Below, piece by piece: positions 31,155 to 43,589 of a stretch of DNA of 64,000 bases. The translations under genes were made by a program, and so were the position numbers. The DNA lies in NCBI GenBank assembly GCA_020633335.1, contig JACKDU010000006.1:434001-498000 (forward strand), in the 5' to 3' direction. The DNA comes from Myxococcales bacterium. GTDB taxonomy: Bacteria > Myxococcota_A > Polyangia > Nannocystales > Nannocystaceae. Positions within the stretch are counted from its first letter, which is position 1; every line of letters starts with the position of its first letter. Under the pieces are notes generated by a model. The model made no database searches and had not been told where the DNA came from. It worked only from the letters and a program-made list of their open reading frames with translations.

Positions 31155-32492
31155 ATGTCCGCCCGCTCGCTCCGCCTCGCGCACCTCGCCACCGCCTTCA
31201 CGTCCCTGGCCCTCGCGGCCTGCGGCGCCGACGCGGAGGAGCTCGACGTCGACGCGCGCGCCCTCCACCTCGAGGGCGCTGACGTCGATCTCGAGGACCA
31301 CCTCGAGCCCGAGCCCGATGTCGCCGAGTACTTCACCTCGCCGCCGCCCGACGCCCTCCCGGCGATCGACTGCGCCGAGTCCAAGGACACCGGCTACGTC
31401 CAGGGCAAGCCCTTCGAGATCACGGTCGTCAAGATCGACGGCAAGAAGGTCGAGGTCGCGACCGCCAACGCCTACTACGCGATGCAGCAGGCGGCGGCCG
31501 CCGACGGGGTCGGGCTCCAGGTGGTGAGCGGCTTCCGGACGATGGCCGAGCAGGAGTACCTCTACAACTGCTACATCAACTGCAACTGCAACAACTGTAA
31601 CCTGGCCGCGAAGCCAGGTTACTCGAACCACCAGAGCGGCCACGCGCTCGACCTCAACACCGGCGCGCCCGGGGTCTACAACTGGCTCGAGACCCACGGC
31701 GGCGCCTTCGGCTTCGAGCGGACGGTGCCCAAGGAGAACTGGCACTACGAGTGGTGGGGCGGCGGGCCGGCGACCGACGGGCCCTGCGGGACCCCGCTCT
31801 ACAAGGCCGAGCCCGCCGGCCAGTCGTTCCCGGCGCTCGACGCCCCGCCGATCATCATCCAGGTCGGCGAGACCTACGACGGGTGGTTTGAGCTCAAGAA
31901 CCTCGGCAAGAAGACCTGGGGCGCCCACACCTTCCTCGCGGTCGTCCCCGACGAGGCCTCGCCGCTGGTCGACGACTCGTGGCCGGCGCCGACGCGGGCG
32001 ACGCGGGTCGACGCCGACACGCCGAAGGACGCGATCGGCCGCTTCTCCCTGACGATCCGCGGCAACGAGCCCGGCGACTTCGTCCAGAACTTCGCGATCG
32101 TCGACGAGGGCGAGGACAAGGTCGGATGGTTCGCCGAGGATCTCCTGGCGCTCCACGTGATCGTCATCGAGCCGCCGCCGCCGCTCCCCGGGGCCGACGA
32201 CACCACCGGCGAGGGCTCGTCGGGCGGCGACGGCGAGGGCTCGTCGAGCGGCGAGGGGACGTCGGCGGGGGAGGGGAGCTCCTCCTCGAGCGCCGGCTCT
32301 TCGAGCGGCGGTGACGCGGGCGCCTCGGCGGCGAGCGTCAGCGACTCCGCGAGCGCGAGCGGCGGCGCCGGCTTTGAGCCGAGCGTCGACGAGGGCTGCG
32401 CCTGCGACGCTGGCCGCGTCCGCGCGCCCGCGGGCGCCCTGGCGGCGCTGGTCCTCCTGGTCTCGGGCGTCGGTCGCCGCCGCCGCCGCTGA
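31155..32492 (+). CDS. VanY-type D,D-carboxypeptidase (M15B) with MYXO-CTERM-like tail
   Basis: A 445-residue exported peptidase expected to trim peptidoglycan stem peptides. The signal ends in LAAC (Cys23). The M15B zinc site is visible as SNHQSGHALDL (about 156-166) and the later HYEWW. A second beta-rich domain follows (about 225-335, with WFELKNLGKKTWG), resembling the NBR1-type Ig-like domain. Next comes a Ser/Gly spacer. The end reads GCACDAGR, a hydrophobic helix and RRRRR, matching the myxosortase-type sorting signal. Having both a lipobox and a C-terminal anchor is odd. It precedes the type II secretion locus. Confidence 0.85.
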   Translation: MSARSLRLAHLATAFTSLALAACGADAEELDVDARALHLEGADVDLEDHLEPEPDVAEYFTSPPPDALPAIDCAESKDTGYVQGKPFEITVVKIDGKKVEVATANAYYAMQQAAAADGVGLQVVSGFRTMAEQEYLYNCYINCNCNNCNLAAKPGYSNHQSGHALDLNTGAPGVYNWLETHGGAFGFERTVPKENWHYEWWGGGPATDGPCGTPLYKAEPAGQSFPALDAPPIIIQVGETYDGWFELKNLGKKTWGAHTFLAVVPDEASPLVDDSWPAPTRATRVDADTPKDAIGRFSLTIRGNEPGDFVQNFAIVDEGEDKVGWFAEDLLALHVIVIEPPPPLPGADDTTGEGSSGGDGEGSSSGEGTSAGEGSSSSSAGSSSGGDAGASAASVSDSASASGGAGFEPSVDEGCACDAGRVRAPAGALAALVLLVSGVGRRRRR

Positions 32493-32593
32493 GCGGGTCG
32501 GTCGCGCCCCGCCGTCGACCTCGGAGATGCGGCGGCAGGGAGGGGGCCAGCTCCGTGGATTTGCGTGCATTGCGCGGGCGCGCGCTCGTGATC

Positions 32594-32631
32594 GTCGTGT
32601 CAAATTGTCACGACACCCCCGACCGCGTGAC
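32594..32631. promoter_or_regulatory. Overlapping dyads upstream of NtrC-type regulator
   Basis: GTCGTG-N9-CACGAC (32594-32614) overlaps GTCACG-N13-CGTGAC (32607-32631) in the only AT-richer stretch of this intergenic region, about 105-140 bases before ATG 32734. It is likely an operator or activator site for the regulator and possibly for the gsp operon. Confidence 0.4.
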
Positions 32632-32733
32632 AGACTAGCGCTGACAGAGCGTCGCGCGATCGCTAACCCATTGAAATTACAGGCGTCAATTCCAGGCCCC
32701 TGGTTTGCTTTCTCTGCCCCGAGCCCTCCCGCC

Positions 32734-34167
<1,434 letters not shown>

Positions 34168-34191
34168 CGACCCCCAGCCCTGGCAGCGCCC

Positions 34192-35253
34192 ATGGAAGCT
34201 CTCTTCAACAAGTACTTCTGGATCATCAAGGCGCTCGGCCTCACGGTGGTCGTCGCGCTCGCAGCGTCGGCGATCACGACCCAGATCGGCGCGTCGAAGA
34301 TCTTCGTCGGCGAGGACGACGGCGAGGGCGGCGAGACCGACGGCGACACCGACACCGACACCGACGGTGAGGACGACGACGAGAAGTCGCCGGGCGTCGG
34401 CCTCCTCGATCGCGCGAGCACGTCGAAGAAGGCGACGACGCGCGCGCGCTCGGTCGCCGATCAGACCAAGATGCTCAACGCCTTCCTCGCCAACAACCTC
34501 TTCTGCCCGACCTGCGCGCCGCTGGTCCCGGAGGAGCCGATCGCCGACGTCGGCGCGCCGGTGGTCAACGCCGACGGCGAGCAGATCGGCGGGATCCAGC
34601 CCGGCGAGCAGCGGACCTCGCTGCCGCTCAAGCTGGTCGTGACGATGGAGTCGACCGATCCGAAGTACTCGCAGGCGACGATCTTCGACAACGAGGACGG
34701 CAGCGTCCGCCCCTTCTGGCCCGGCGACGCGATCCGCCCGGGCGCCTACCTCGTCGCCGTCGAGCGCGGCCTCATCCACATCCAGAACAACTCGGCGCTC
34801 GAGTACCTCGAGCTCGGCGCCGAGATCCCGAAGCCGAAGGCGAAGCCGAAGGCGAAGGCCGCGGAGCCCAAGGAGGAGGCGAAGCCGGACTCCGGCCTCC
34901 CCGGCGCCGAGGACTCGATCAAGTGCGAGTCGGAGAACTCCTGCACGATCGATCGCGCCTTCGTCGAGCAGATCCTCTCGAACCCGGTCGCGCTCGCCAA
35001 GCAGGCCCGGGTCGTCCCCTCGGTCGTCGACGGCGAGACCCGCGGCTTCAAGTTCTACGGGATCCGCTCGGGCTCGCTGCCCAAGCTCCTCGGCCTCAAG
35101 AACGGCGACATGATCACCAGCGTCAACGGCAAGGACCTCAAGTCCATGGACGACGCGATGGCCCTCTACACCAAGCTCCGCAACGCGCCCAACCTCTCGG
35201 TCACGATCGACCGCAAGGGCTCGCAGATCACCAAGGACATCACGATCCAATGA
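34192..35253 (+). CDS. gspC: Type II secretion protein GspC (PDZ type)
   Basis: A 353-residue inner-membrane protein of the type II secretion system that links the inner-membrane platform to the secretin. One TM helix at about 11-28 is followed by an acidic low-complexity stretch (Asp/Gly/Glu), the homology region (about 85-205, with two Cys in FCPTCAP) and a Lys/Pro-rich linker. The C-terminal PDZ-like domain (about 275-353) has GIRSGSLPKLLGLKNGDMI. It is the first gene of the gsp operon and overlaps gspD by 4 bases. Confidence 0.88.
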   Translation: MEALFNKYFWIIKALGLTVVVALAASAITTQIGASKIFVGEDDGEGGETDGDTDTDTDGEDDDEKSPGVGLLDRASTSKKATTRARSVADQTKMLNAFLANNLFCPTCAPLVPEEPIADVGAPVVNADGEQIGGIQPGEQRTSLPLKLVVTMESTDPKYSQATIFDNEDGSVRPFWPGDAIRPGAYLVAVERGLIHIQNNSALEYLELGAEIPKPKAKPKAKAAEPKEEAKPDSGLPGAEDSIKCESENSCTIDRAFVEQILSNPVALAKQARVVPSVVDGETRGFKFYGIRSGSLPKLLGLKNGDMITSVNGKDLKSMDDAMALYTKLRNAPNLSVTIDRKGSQITKDITIQ

Positions 35254-37637
35254 GCACCCGACTTCACCCCCGGACCCCGGGCCTGGCCGTCCGCGGCCTC
35301 GCGGCCTTCGCCTCGCTGGCCGCCGCCCTCGCCCCGCTCCCGGTGCTGGCTGCGCCCGCGACCGACGACCCGACCGGCGCCCGCGGTGCCTCCGCGAGCC
35401 GCGGCGGCGCGCTGATCGGCGACGAGGGCGGCGGCGGCCCGATCCCCTTCAACACCTGCAAGAAGATGGGCAAGAAGGCGAAGTTCACGGTCACCCTGCC
35501 GCGGGAGACCGAGCTCGACGACCTCATCAACTGGATGATGTCGATCACCTGCCAGAAGTTCGTCCTCGACCGCAAGGTGCGCTCCGGCAAGGTCACGATC
35601 CTCTCGCCCGAGCCGGTCACGGTCGCCGAGGCCTACGCCGCCTTCTACGCCGCCCTCGAGCTCATGGGCCTGACCGTCGAGCCCTCCGGCGACTACTTCA
35701 AGATCGTCGAGACCGCCGAGGCCAAGAACCGCTCGCTCCCGCTCTACGGCGACGACGCCAACGCGCCGGGCTCCGATCGCTTCGTCACCCAGCTCGTCCG
35801 GGTCAAGCACGGCAACCCGAAGGAGATCAGCGACCTCCTGAGCAACCTCAAGAGCAAGAACGGCTCGGTCGACACGATCGGCAACCTGATCATCATCACC
35901 GACAAGGGGACCAGCGTCCGCCGCCTCCTCCGCCTAGTCGACGAGCTCGACAAGCCGGGCAACGGCGAGAAGATCTTCTTCTATCAGCTCCAGTACGCCG
36001 ACGTGAATGAGGTCGCCGAGATCATCCGCGACATCTTCGGCCAGCAGGGCGCGGGCGCGACCTCGGGCGGCAAGGGCGGCAAGAAGGCGACGGCCTCCGG
36101 CGGCGCCGGCGGCAGCCGGGTCCTCGTCGACGAGCGCACCAGCACGCTGATCATCGTCACCAGCGAGGGTGAGTACGTGATGATTCGGCGCCTCCTCGAG
36201 CAGCTCGACGTCAAGCTCCCGGGCGGCGGCGGCCGGATCCACGTCAAGAAGCTGAAGAACGCCGACGCCGACGAGGTCGCCCAGGTCCTCTCGAACCTGG
36301 CGACCGGCGCGAAGGCGGCGGCCGACGCCAAGGGCTCGGCGAAGGCCGGCAACAAGGGCGCCGCCGCGACCGCGTCCGCCGAGCTCTTCTCCGGCGACGT
36401 CAAGATCACCCCGGACAAGGCGACCCGCTCGCTGGTGATCATCGCCTCGCAGGCCGACTACCAGAACCTCGAGGGGGTGATCGACCAGCTCGACAGCGAG
36501 CGCAAGCAGCTCTACTTCGAGATCTACCTCCTCGAGGTGACGATCAAGCGGAGCATCACCGGCGGCGCCGGCGGCCACTTCGGCGCGCCCTTCAACGTCA
36601 CCGGCTCCGACGGCACGACCCAGCAGGCGATCGGCATGGTGACCTCGGCGCCGAACGCCGCGGTCAACTCGCTCCTCCTCTCGCCCGAGGCGCTGAGCGG
36701 CTTCGCGGCGGCGATCCTCGGCCCGCGCGTCGCCGGCTCCGGCACCCTCCTCGGGATCGGCAACGACATCCCGGCCTTCGGCGTCGTCATCCAGGCGCTC
36801 CAGACCAGCGAGGACGTCAACATCATCTCCGAGCCGCACATGTACGCGGCCGACAACCAGGAGGCGACGATCGAGGTCGGCCGCAACGTCCCGACCCCGG
36901 GCGCGCTCTCCTTCAACTCCGGCGGCGGCCAGTCGCTGGTCCCGCTCCAGTCGGTCGAGCGCCAGGACGTCACCCTGCGGATCAAGGTCAAGCCCTACAT
37001 CAACGACACGCAGACCGTGACGATGGACGTCGAGATCGAGGACCGGGACATCGCCGGCCAGGACCCGGTGCTCGGCGTGACGACCACCAAGCGGCGCCTC
37101 AAGCTCGACAAGATCGTCGGCCGCGACGATCAGCCGGTGGTCCTCGGCGGCCTCATCCGCGACCGCGAGGGGGAGAACGTCCAGCAGGTCCCGGGGCTCG
37201 GCTCGATCCCCCTCCTCGGCTGGCTCTTCAAGCGCAAGCAGAAGACCAAGGAGAAGGTGAACCTCCTGGTCGTGATGATCCCGCACATCCTCGAGAGCCC
37301 CGACGACGTCCGGCGGATCCACATCCGCCGCGACCGCGAGCGCCTCGAGTTCCTCGAGCGCGAGACCAACTTCAAGCGGCGCGAGATCCCGCGCAACGTC
37401 AACTTCCGCAAGAAGTCCGGCGTGCTCGCGACGATCGACCGCGAGGCCCGCCGGATCGAGCAGGAGGAGGCGCTCCTCCGCAAGGCCGAGGAGGAGATGC
37501 GCCTCGAGATCATCACCGGCGAGATCGGCCTCTCGCCGACGCGCGGCGGCGACGACGGCGAGGCCGACGTCGGCGTGATGCAGGCCGCCGAGGCGCCGAA
37601 GCCGGCCGTGCGTCCGCGCGCAGGGGGCAACAACTAG
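35250..37637 (+). CDS. gspD: Type II secretion secretin GspD
   Basis: The 795-residue outer-membrane secretin through which folded proteins exit. A Sec signal (about 1-35, ending VLAAPA) is followed by N0 and N-domains (FKIVETAEAKN, VRVKHGNPKEISDLL). A third N-domain carries an Ala/Lys/Gly-rich insert (about 365-385). The secretin core holds VPTPGALSF and the conserved VPGLGSIPLLGWLFK region near 650. The C-terminal 130 residues are charged helix and could bind a pilotin. The ATG overlaps the gspC stop by 4 bases. No pilotin gene is recognised nearby. Confidence 0.93.
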   Translation: MSTRLHPRTPGLAVRGLAAFASLAAALAPLPVLAAPATDDPTGARGASASRGGALIGDEGGGGPIPFNTCKKMGKKAKFTVTLPRETELDDLINWMMSITCQKFVLDRKVRSGKVTILSPEPVTVAEAYAAFYAALELMGLTVEPSGDYFKIVETAEAKNRSLPLYGDDANAPGSDRFVTQLVRVKHGNPKEISDLLSNLKSKNGSVDTIGNLIIITDKGTSVRRLLRLVDELDKPGNGEKIFFYQLQYADVNEVAEIIRDIFGQQGAGATSGGKGGKKATASGGAGGSRVLVDERTSTLIIVTSEGEYVMIRRLLEQLDVKLPGGGGRIHVKKLKNADADEVAQVLSNLATGAKAAADAKGSAKAGNKGAAATASAELFSGDVKITPDKATRSLVIIASQADYQNLEGVIDQLDSERKQLYFEIYLLEVTIKRSITGGAGGHFGAPFNVTGSDGTTQQAIGMVTSAPNAAVNSLLLSPEALSGFAAAILGPRVAGSGTLLGIGNDIPAFGVVIQALQTSEDVNIISEPHMYAADNQEATIEVGRNVPTPGALSFNSGGGQSLVPLQSVERQDVTLRIKVKPYINDTQTVTMDVEIEDRDIAGQDPVLGVTTTKRRLKLDKIVGRDDQPVVLGGLIRDREGENVQQVPGLGSIPLLGWLFKRKQKTKEKVNLLVVMIPHILESPDDVRRIHIRRDRERLEFLERETNFKRREIPRNVNFRKKSGVLATIDREARRIEQEEALLRKAEEEMRLEIITGEIGLSPTRGGDDGEADVGVMQAAEAPKPAVRPRAGGNN

Positions 37638-37663
37638 CCGGTCCGCCGAAGGACGAGACGACG

Positions 37664-39514
<1,851 letters not shown>

Positions 39515-39521
39515 GCCAGCG

Positions 39522-40757
39522 ATGCCTGCGTACGCCTACACCGGGCTGACCGCCAGCGGGAAGACCGTCAAGGGGGTCGAGAGCGCCGACAACGTCGGCG
39601 CGCTCAAGGCCTCGCTCAAGCGCGCCGGGATCTACCTGACCGCGGTCTCGGAGACCACGGCGACGGTCTCGAAGGGCTCCGGGATGGGCCGCGAGATCGA
39701 TCTGACGGCGCTCTTCGATCGGGTCTCGCAGGCGGACGTCGCCCGCGTCACCCAGCTCCTCGGCACCCTCCTCTGCGCCGGCATCACCCTGCCGGAGTCG
39801 CTCTCGGCGCTCACCGATCAGGTCGAGAGCCAGCGCTTCAAGGGCGTCCTCTCGAACATCGCCACCCGGGTCAACGAGGGCTCGGCGCTCGCCGACGCGC
39901 TCTCGAAGTACCCGGACATCTTCAAGCCGCTCTACATCAACATGGTCCGGGCCGGCGAGGCCTCGGGCTCCCTCGAGACCGTCCTCCTCCGGATCGCCGG
40001 CTTCATGGAGCAGCAGGAGGAGCTGCGCTCCAAGGTGACCTCGGCGATGGTCTACCCGGTGGCGATGGCCGTGGTCAGCGCCGGCGTCGTCGCCCTCCTG
40101 ATGGTCAACGTCGTCCCGCAGATCACCTCGATGTTCGAGGGGATGAACGCGGAGCTGCCCTGGAACACCCAGCTCCTGATCTTCCTCAGCGACATGATCG
40201 GCGGCTACTGGTACCTGATCATCGCCTCCTTCTTCGGGATCGGCTGGCTCTTCAAGCGCTGGCGCGCGACCGAGGCCGGGCGGACCACCGGCGATCGGAT
40301 CACGCTGAAGCTCCCGGTGATCGGCGACCTCGCCCGCAAGGTCGCGATCGCCCGCTTCGCGCGGACCCTCGCGACCATGCTCGCCAGCGGCGTCCAGCTC
40401 CTCCAGGCCCTCGACATCGTGCGTTCGCTCCTCGGCAATGTCATCCTGGAGAAGGTGGTCGAGGTGGCGCGCGACAACATCCGAGAGGGCGAGGGGATCT
40501 CGCCGGCGCTCAAGCGGAGCGGCGAGTTCCCGCCGCTGGTCACCCACATGATCGCGGTCGGCGAGCGCTCGGGTCAGCTCGAGCAGATGCTCAACGACGT
40601 CGCCAACGCCTACGACCGCGAGGTCTCGACGGCGATCTCCCGGATGACCTCGGTGCTCGAGCCGGTGATGATCGTGGTGATGGGCGGCTCGGTCGGCTTC
40701 ATCATCTTCTCGATCATGCAGCCGATCATGATGCTCAACGAGATGGCGGGTCAGTGA
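39522..40757 (+). CDS. gspF: Type II secretion platform protein GspF
   Basis: A 411-residue inner-membrane platform protein with two cytosolic GspF repeats (about 70-195 and 270-400) and three TM helices (about 170-195, 222-245, 375-400). The conserved GE-SG motifs read RAGEASGSLE and VGERSGQLE. The N-terminus MPAYAYTGLTASGKTVKGV is family-typical. It begins 7 bases after gspE. It anchors GspE and the pseudopilus base. Confidence 0.94.
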   Translation: MPAYAYTGLTASGKTVKGVESADNVGALKASLKRAGIYLTAVSETTATVSKGSGMGREIDLTALFDRVSQADVARVTQLLGTLLCAGITLPESLSALTDQVESQRFKGVLSNIATRVNEGSALADALSKYPDIFKPLYINMVRAGEASGSLETVLLRIAGFMEQQEELRSKVTSAMVYPVAMAVVSAGVVALLMVNVVPQITSMFEGMNAELPWNTQLLIFLSDMIGGYWYLIIASFFGIGWLFKRWRATEAGRTTGDRITLKLPVIGDLARKVAIARFARTLATMLASGVQLLQALDIVRSLLGNVILEKVVEVARDNIREGEGISPALKRSGEFPPLVTHMIAVGERSGQLEQMLNDVANAYDREVSTAISRMTSVLEPVMIVVMGGSVGFIIFSIMQPIMMLNEMAGQ

Positions 40758-40812
40758 GGCCCGCGCGACGAACTCTCAAATCGACAGCGAAAACCCCCAG
40801 GAGAGCGAAGAG

Positions 40813-41262
40813 ATGCCCGTAGAGACCAACGAAATGATCGCCACGCGCCGCCGGCTGGCGGCCGCCCGCCGCACGGAGCGCGGCATGACCCTGATCGAGA
40901 TCCTGGTGGTCCTCGCGATCATCGGCCTCATCGTCGGCGGCGTCGCCGTCGCCGCCTTCGGCCGCCTCGACAGCGCCCGGATCAACACCGCGAAGAACCA
41001 GGTGATCCAGATCCAGCAGCAGTGCGAGATGTACATGCTCGAGAAGAGCGGGAAGTGCCCCGCCGATCTCCAGGACCTCAAGGCCGCCGGCGTGATCTCG
41101 AAGGTCTCGAAGGACCCCTGGGGTCAGGACTACCAGATCACCTGCCCGGGCGAGCACGGCTCGGTCGACGTGGTCTCGTGGGGCCCCGACGCCAAGTCCG
41201 GCGGCGACGACGACATCACCTCGTGGGACGCCGAGGGCGCCGACGCCGACAAGAAGAAGTAG
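40813..41262 (+). CDS. gspG: Major pseudopilin GspG
   Basis: The 149-residue major pseudopilin. A long basic leader ends in RG, cut by prepilin peptidase at G24/M25, and the mature helix MTLIEILVVLAII has the required Glu at +5. The globular part has two Cys and an acidic end (DDDITSWD, typical of the calcium loop of GspG). An AGGAG site lies close before ATG 40813. No prepilin peptidase gene (gspO/pilD) lies in the window, so it must be encoded elsewhere. Confidence 0.93.
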   Translation: MPVETNEMIATRRRLAAARRTERGMTLIEILVVLAIIGLIVGGVAVAAFGRLDSARINTAKNQVIQIQQQCEMYMLEKSGKCPADLQDLKAAGVISKVSKDPWGQDYQITCPGEHGSVDVVSWGPDAKSGGDDDITSWDAEGADADKKK

Positions 41263-41288
41263 GTCGAAGGGGAGGGGAGGAGGAGCCG

Positions 41289-42176
41289 ATGGGTCAGGTG
41301 TCGATCAGCGCGGCGGCGCGGCGGGGCGAGCGGGGGTTCTCGATCATCGAGCTCCTGGTCGTGCTCGCCGTCGTCGGCCTCCTGGTCGGCTCGACGCTGG
41401 TCGGGCTCGGCTCGGCGAAGCAGGCCGAGATCGTCCGCGCGACCAACCAGGTCGCCAACACGATCCGCTTCGCCTTCAACAAGTCGCGGGTGACCGGCGA
41501 CTACTACCGGCTCCTCATCAACATCGACCAGAACACGATCGTCCTCCAGCGCGGGGACGATCGCATGTACCTGCCGGCGACCGACCGCGACGGCCGGCCG
41601 CTGGTCTTCGACCCGCGCAAGGCCAAGGAGCGCGAGGAGCGGGACAAGCGGGCCGAGGAGGCCTACAACCGCTCGCTCCAGGCGATGGTCTTCTCCGGGG
41701 GCGCCGCCGGGGCGTCCGCCTCCGGCGACTCGGTCTCCGGCAAGGACGCCGCGCCCTCCGGCGGCCAGAGCGGCTACAACCCCTACCTCGGCGGCCCGAA
41801 GAAGGTGCCGCGGCGCAAGCCGCCGCTCTTCGGCGGCTTCGAGGAGGAGAACTCGATCTCCGGCTTCTCCGAGCCGATCCAGCTCCCCCCCGGCGTGCGG
41901 GTGGTCTCTGTCCGCACCGCCGAGGACCCGAAGGCGATCACCAAGGGCGAGGCCGGGATCTACTTCTTCCCGCAGGGCCGCACCCAGCTCGCCCACGTCC
42001 AGCTCGAGGAGAAGCGCGAGGACGGCTCGAAGGACGGCAACAAGTACACCGTGATCGTCCAGCCGCTCACCGGCCGGGTCGAGATCGCCGACGGCCTCGT
42101 CGACCTCGTGGTCGCCGAGGACATCCGCCGCCAGCGCGACGAGCTCGGCCGCGAGCAGGATCGGAGGGCCTTCTGA
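41289..42176 (+). CDS. gspH: Minor pseudopilin GspH, extended
   Basis: A 295-residue minor pseudopilin. Leader peptide cleavage is predicted at G16/F17, and the mature FSIIELLVVLAVVG has Glu at +5. Usual GspH is about 150-200 residues. This one has an added Gly/Ser/Lys-rich insert around residues 120-185 (GGAAGASASGDSVSG through PRRKPPLFGG), probably a flexible loop. The ATG at 41289 lies 27 bases after gspG, with GGAGGAGGAG just before it. The last base of its stop is the A of the gspI ATG. Confidence 0.85.
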   Translation: MGQVSISAAARRGERGFSIIELLVVLAVVGLLVGSTLVGLGSAKQAEIVRATNQVANTIRFAFNKSRVTGDYYRLLINIDQNTIVLQRGDDRMYLPATDRDGRPLVFDPRKAKEREERDKRAEEAYNRSLQAMVFSGGAAGASASGDSVSGKDAAPSGGQSGYNPYLGGPKKVPRRKPPLFGGFEEENSISGFSEPIQLPPGVRVVSVRTAEDPKAITKGEAGIYFFPQGRTQLAHVQLEEKREDGSKDGNKYTVIVQPLTGRVEIADGLVDLVVAEDIRRQRDELGREQDRRAF

Positions 42177-42889
42177 TGGCGCCGCGCCGCGCCGGCTACG
42201 GCGAGGGGGGCTTCACGCTCCTCGAGGTGATGATCGCGGTCGGCATCCTCGGGGTGTCGATGACCTCGCTCCTGACCTCGCAGATGGCGAGCATCCGCGC
42301 GACCCGCTACGCCCAGGCGATCACCTCGGTCGCCTTCCTCGCCGAGTACCAGCTCATCGAGGTCGAGTGGCGGATGCAGAAGGACGGCGGCTGGGTCCGC
42401 GAGGATCGCCACTACGAGGGCAACTTCAGCGATCAGGGGTGGCCCGAGGTCTCCTACGACTGCCTGGTCGACTTCATCGAGATCCCGGACTACTCGAAGA
42501 TCCGCGCGGCCAAGGACGCGAAGGCGCGGGACACCGACGGCCGCACCGGCACCCAGTACAAGACCGCCGGCGATCAGGCCTTCAGCGCCCTGGCGATCGT
42601 CTGGCCGATGGTCAAGGCGGCGATCGAGAACTCGATCCGCAAGACGACCTGCAAGGTCCACTGGGAGGAGGGGCCGCGGAAGCACGAGCTCAAGGTCTCG
42701 ACCTTCTGGACCGACCCCGACAAGCTGAACACGATCCCCAAGCTCGGCGGCGAGGCGCTGCCGGGCGAGGAGGAGGGCGGCGGTCAGGCCGGCGGCGGCG
42801 CGTCGGGGGCGGGCGGCAGCGCCAGCACGGCCACCGGTCCTGCGGGACAGGCCGCGCGGGGCATGGAGATGGGAGGGATGCGCAAGTGA
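42176..42889 (+). CDS. gspI: Minor pseudopilin GspI
   Basis: A 237-residue minor pseudopilin that should form the pseudopilus tip with GspJ and GspK. Cleavage is predicted at G12/F13, with mature FTLLEVMIAVGILG and Glu at +5. The globular part is followed by a low-complexity Gly/Ala/Ser tail (about 195-237), not usual for GspI. The ATG overlaps the gspH stop by one base, and the end overlaps gspJ by 4 bases. Confidence 0.88.
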   Translation: MAPRRAGYGEGGFTLLEVMIAVGILGVSMTSLLTSQMASIRATRYAQAITSVAFLAEYQLIEVEWRMQKDGGWVREDRHYEGNFSDQGWPEVSYDCLVDFIEIPDYSKIRAAKDAKARDTDGRTGTQYKTAGDQAFSALAIVWPMVKAAIENSIRKTTCKVHWEEGPRKHELKVSTFWTDPDKLNTIPKLGGEALPGEEEGGGQAGGGASGAGGSASTATGPAGQAARGMEMGGMRK

Positions 42890-43572
42890 GCGCGCGCGGC
42901 AGCCGGGGCATGACCCTCATCGAGGTGATGATCGCCCTCCTGATCGTCACGATGATGGTGGTCGCGGTCTGGGCGAGCTTCCGCGGGACCCTCCGCGGGA
43001 TGCGGGCGACCGAGGACCTCCAGTCGCGCTACGGGATGATCCGCAACGCGATGGGGACGATGTCCCGCGAGATCTCGATGGCCTACCTCTCGCTCAATCG
43101 ACCGGCGGGCCAGGACAAGCACTACACGCTCTTCGAGGGGCGCGACTCCTTCGACGCCGACTCGCTCACCTTCTCGTCCTTCGCCCACCTCCGGATCCGC
43201 AAGGACGCCGACGAGAGCGACCAGTCGGTGATCCAGTACTTCCTCGCCAAGGACCCGAAGGACGCCTCGCGGACCCACCTCTACCGCCGCGAGACCCGGC
43301 GCCTCACCGGCGACCGGCCGGAGAAGCTCGAGGACTACTTCCCGGCCTACGTCCTCTGCGAGGACGTCAAGGGCTTCGACGTCAAGTACTGGGACAACCG
43401 GCGGATCGAGTGGATCGACGAGTGGCGGACGATGATGACCGACCTCCAGCCCGACCGCCTCCCCGAGCGGGTCAAGATCACGATGACGATCCGCGATCAC
43501 ACCGGCAAGGACGTCAAGTACACCACCCAGGTCCAGCTCTTCCTCCAGGAGAGCATCGACCTCTCGAAGTGA
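42886..43572 (+). CDS. gspJ: Minor pseudopilin GspJ
   Basis: A 228-residue minor pseudopilin starting at GTG 42886, which overlaps the gspI stop by 4 bases (GTGA). The very short leader is cut at G8/M9, and the mature MTLIEVMIALLIV has Glu at +5. It has a typical globular domain with VIQYFLAKD and FDVKYWDNR segments. The frame continues upstream without a stop, but the GTGA coupling and leader length fix the start. Confidence 0.9.
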   Translation: MSARGSRGMTLIEVMIALLIVTMMVVAVWASFRGTLRGMRATEDLQSRYGMIRNAMGTMSREISMAYLSLNRPAGQDKHYTLFEGRDSFDADSLTFSSFAHLRIRKDADESDQSVIQYFLAKDPKDASRTHLYRRETRRLTGDRPEKLEDYFPAYVLCEDVKGFDVKYWDNRRIEWIDEWRTMMTDLQPDRLPERVKITMTIRDHTGKDVKYTTQVQLFLQESIDLSK

Positions 43573-43589
43573 GCGAGCGAGCGGCGGCG

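Noticed and set aside
36838..36850. ACATGT in gspD as another dyad copy
   Set aside because: A single 6-mer inside conserved secretin codons (EPHMYAA) with no second arm.
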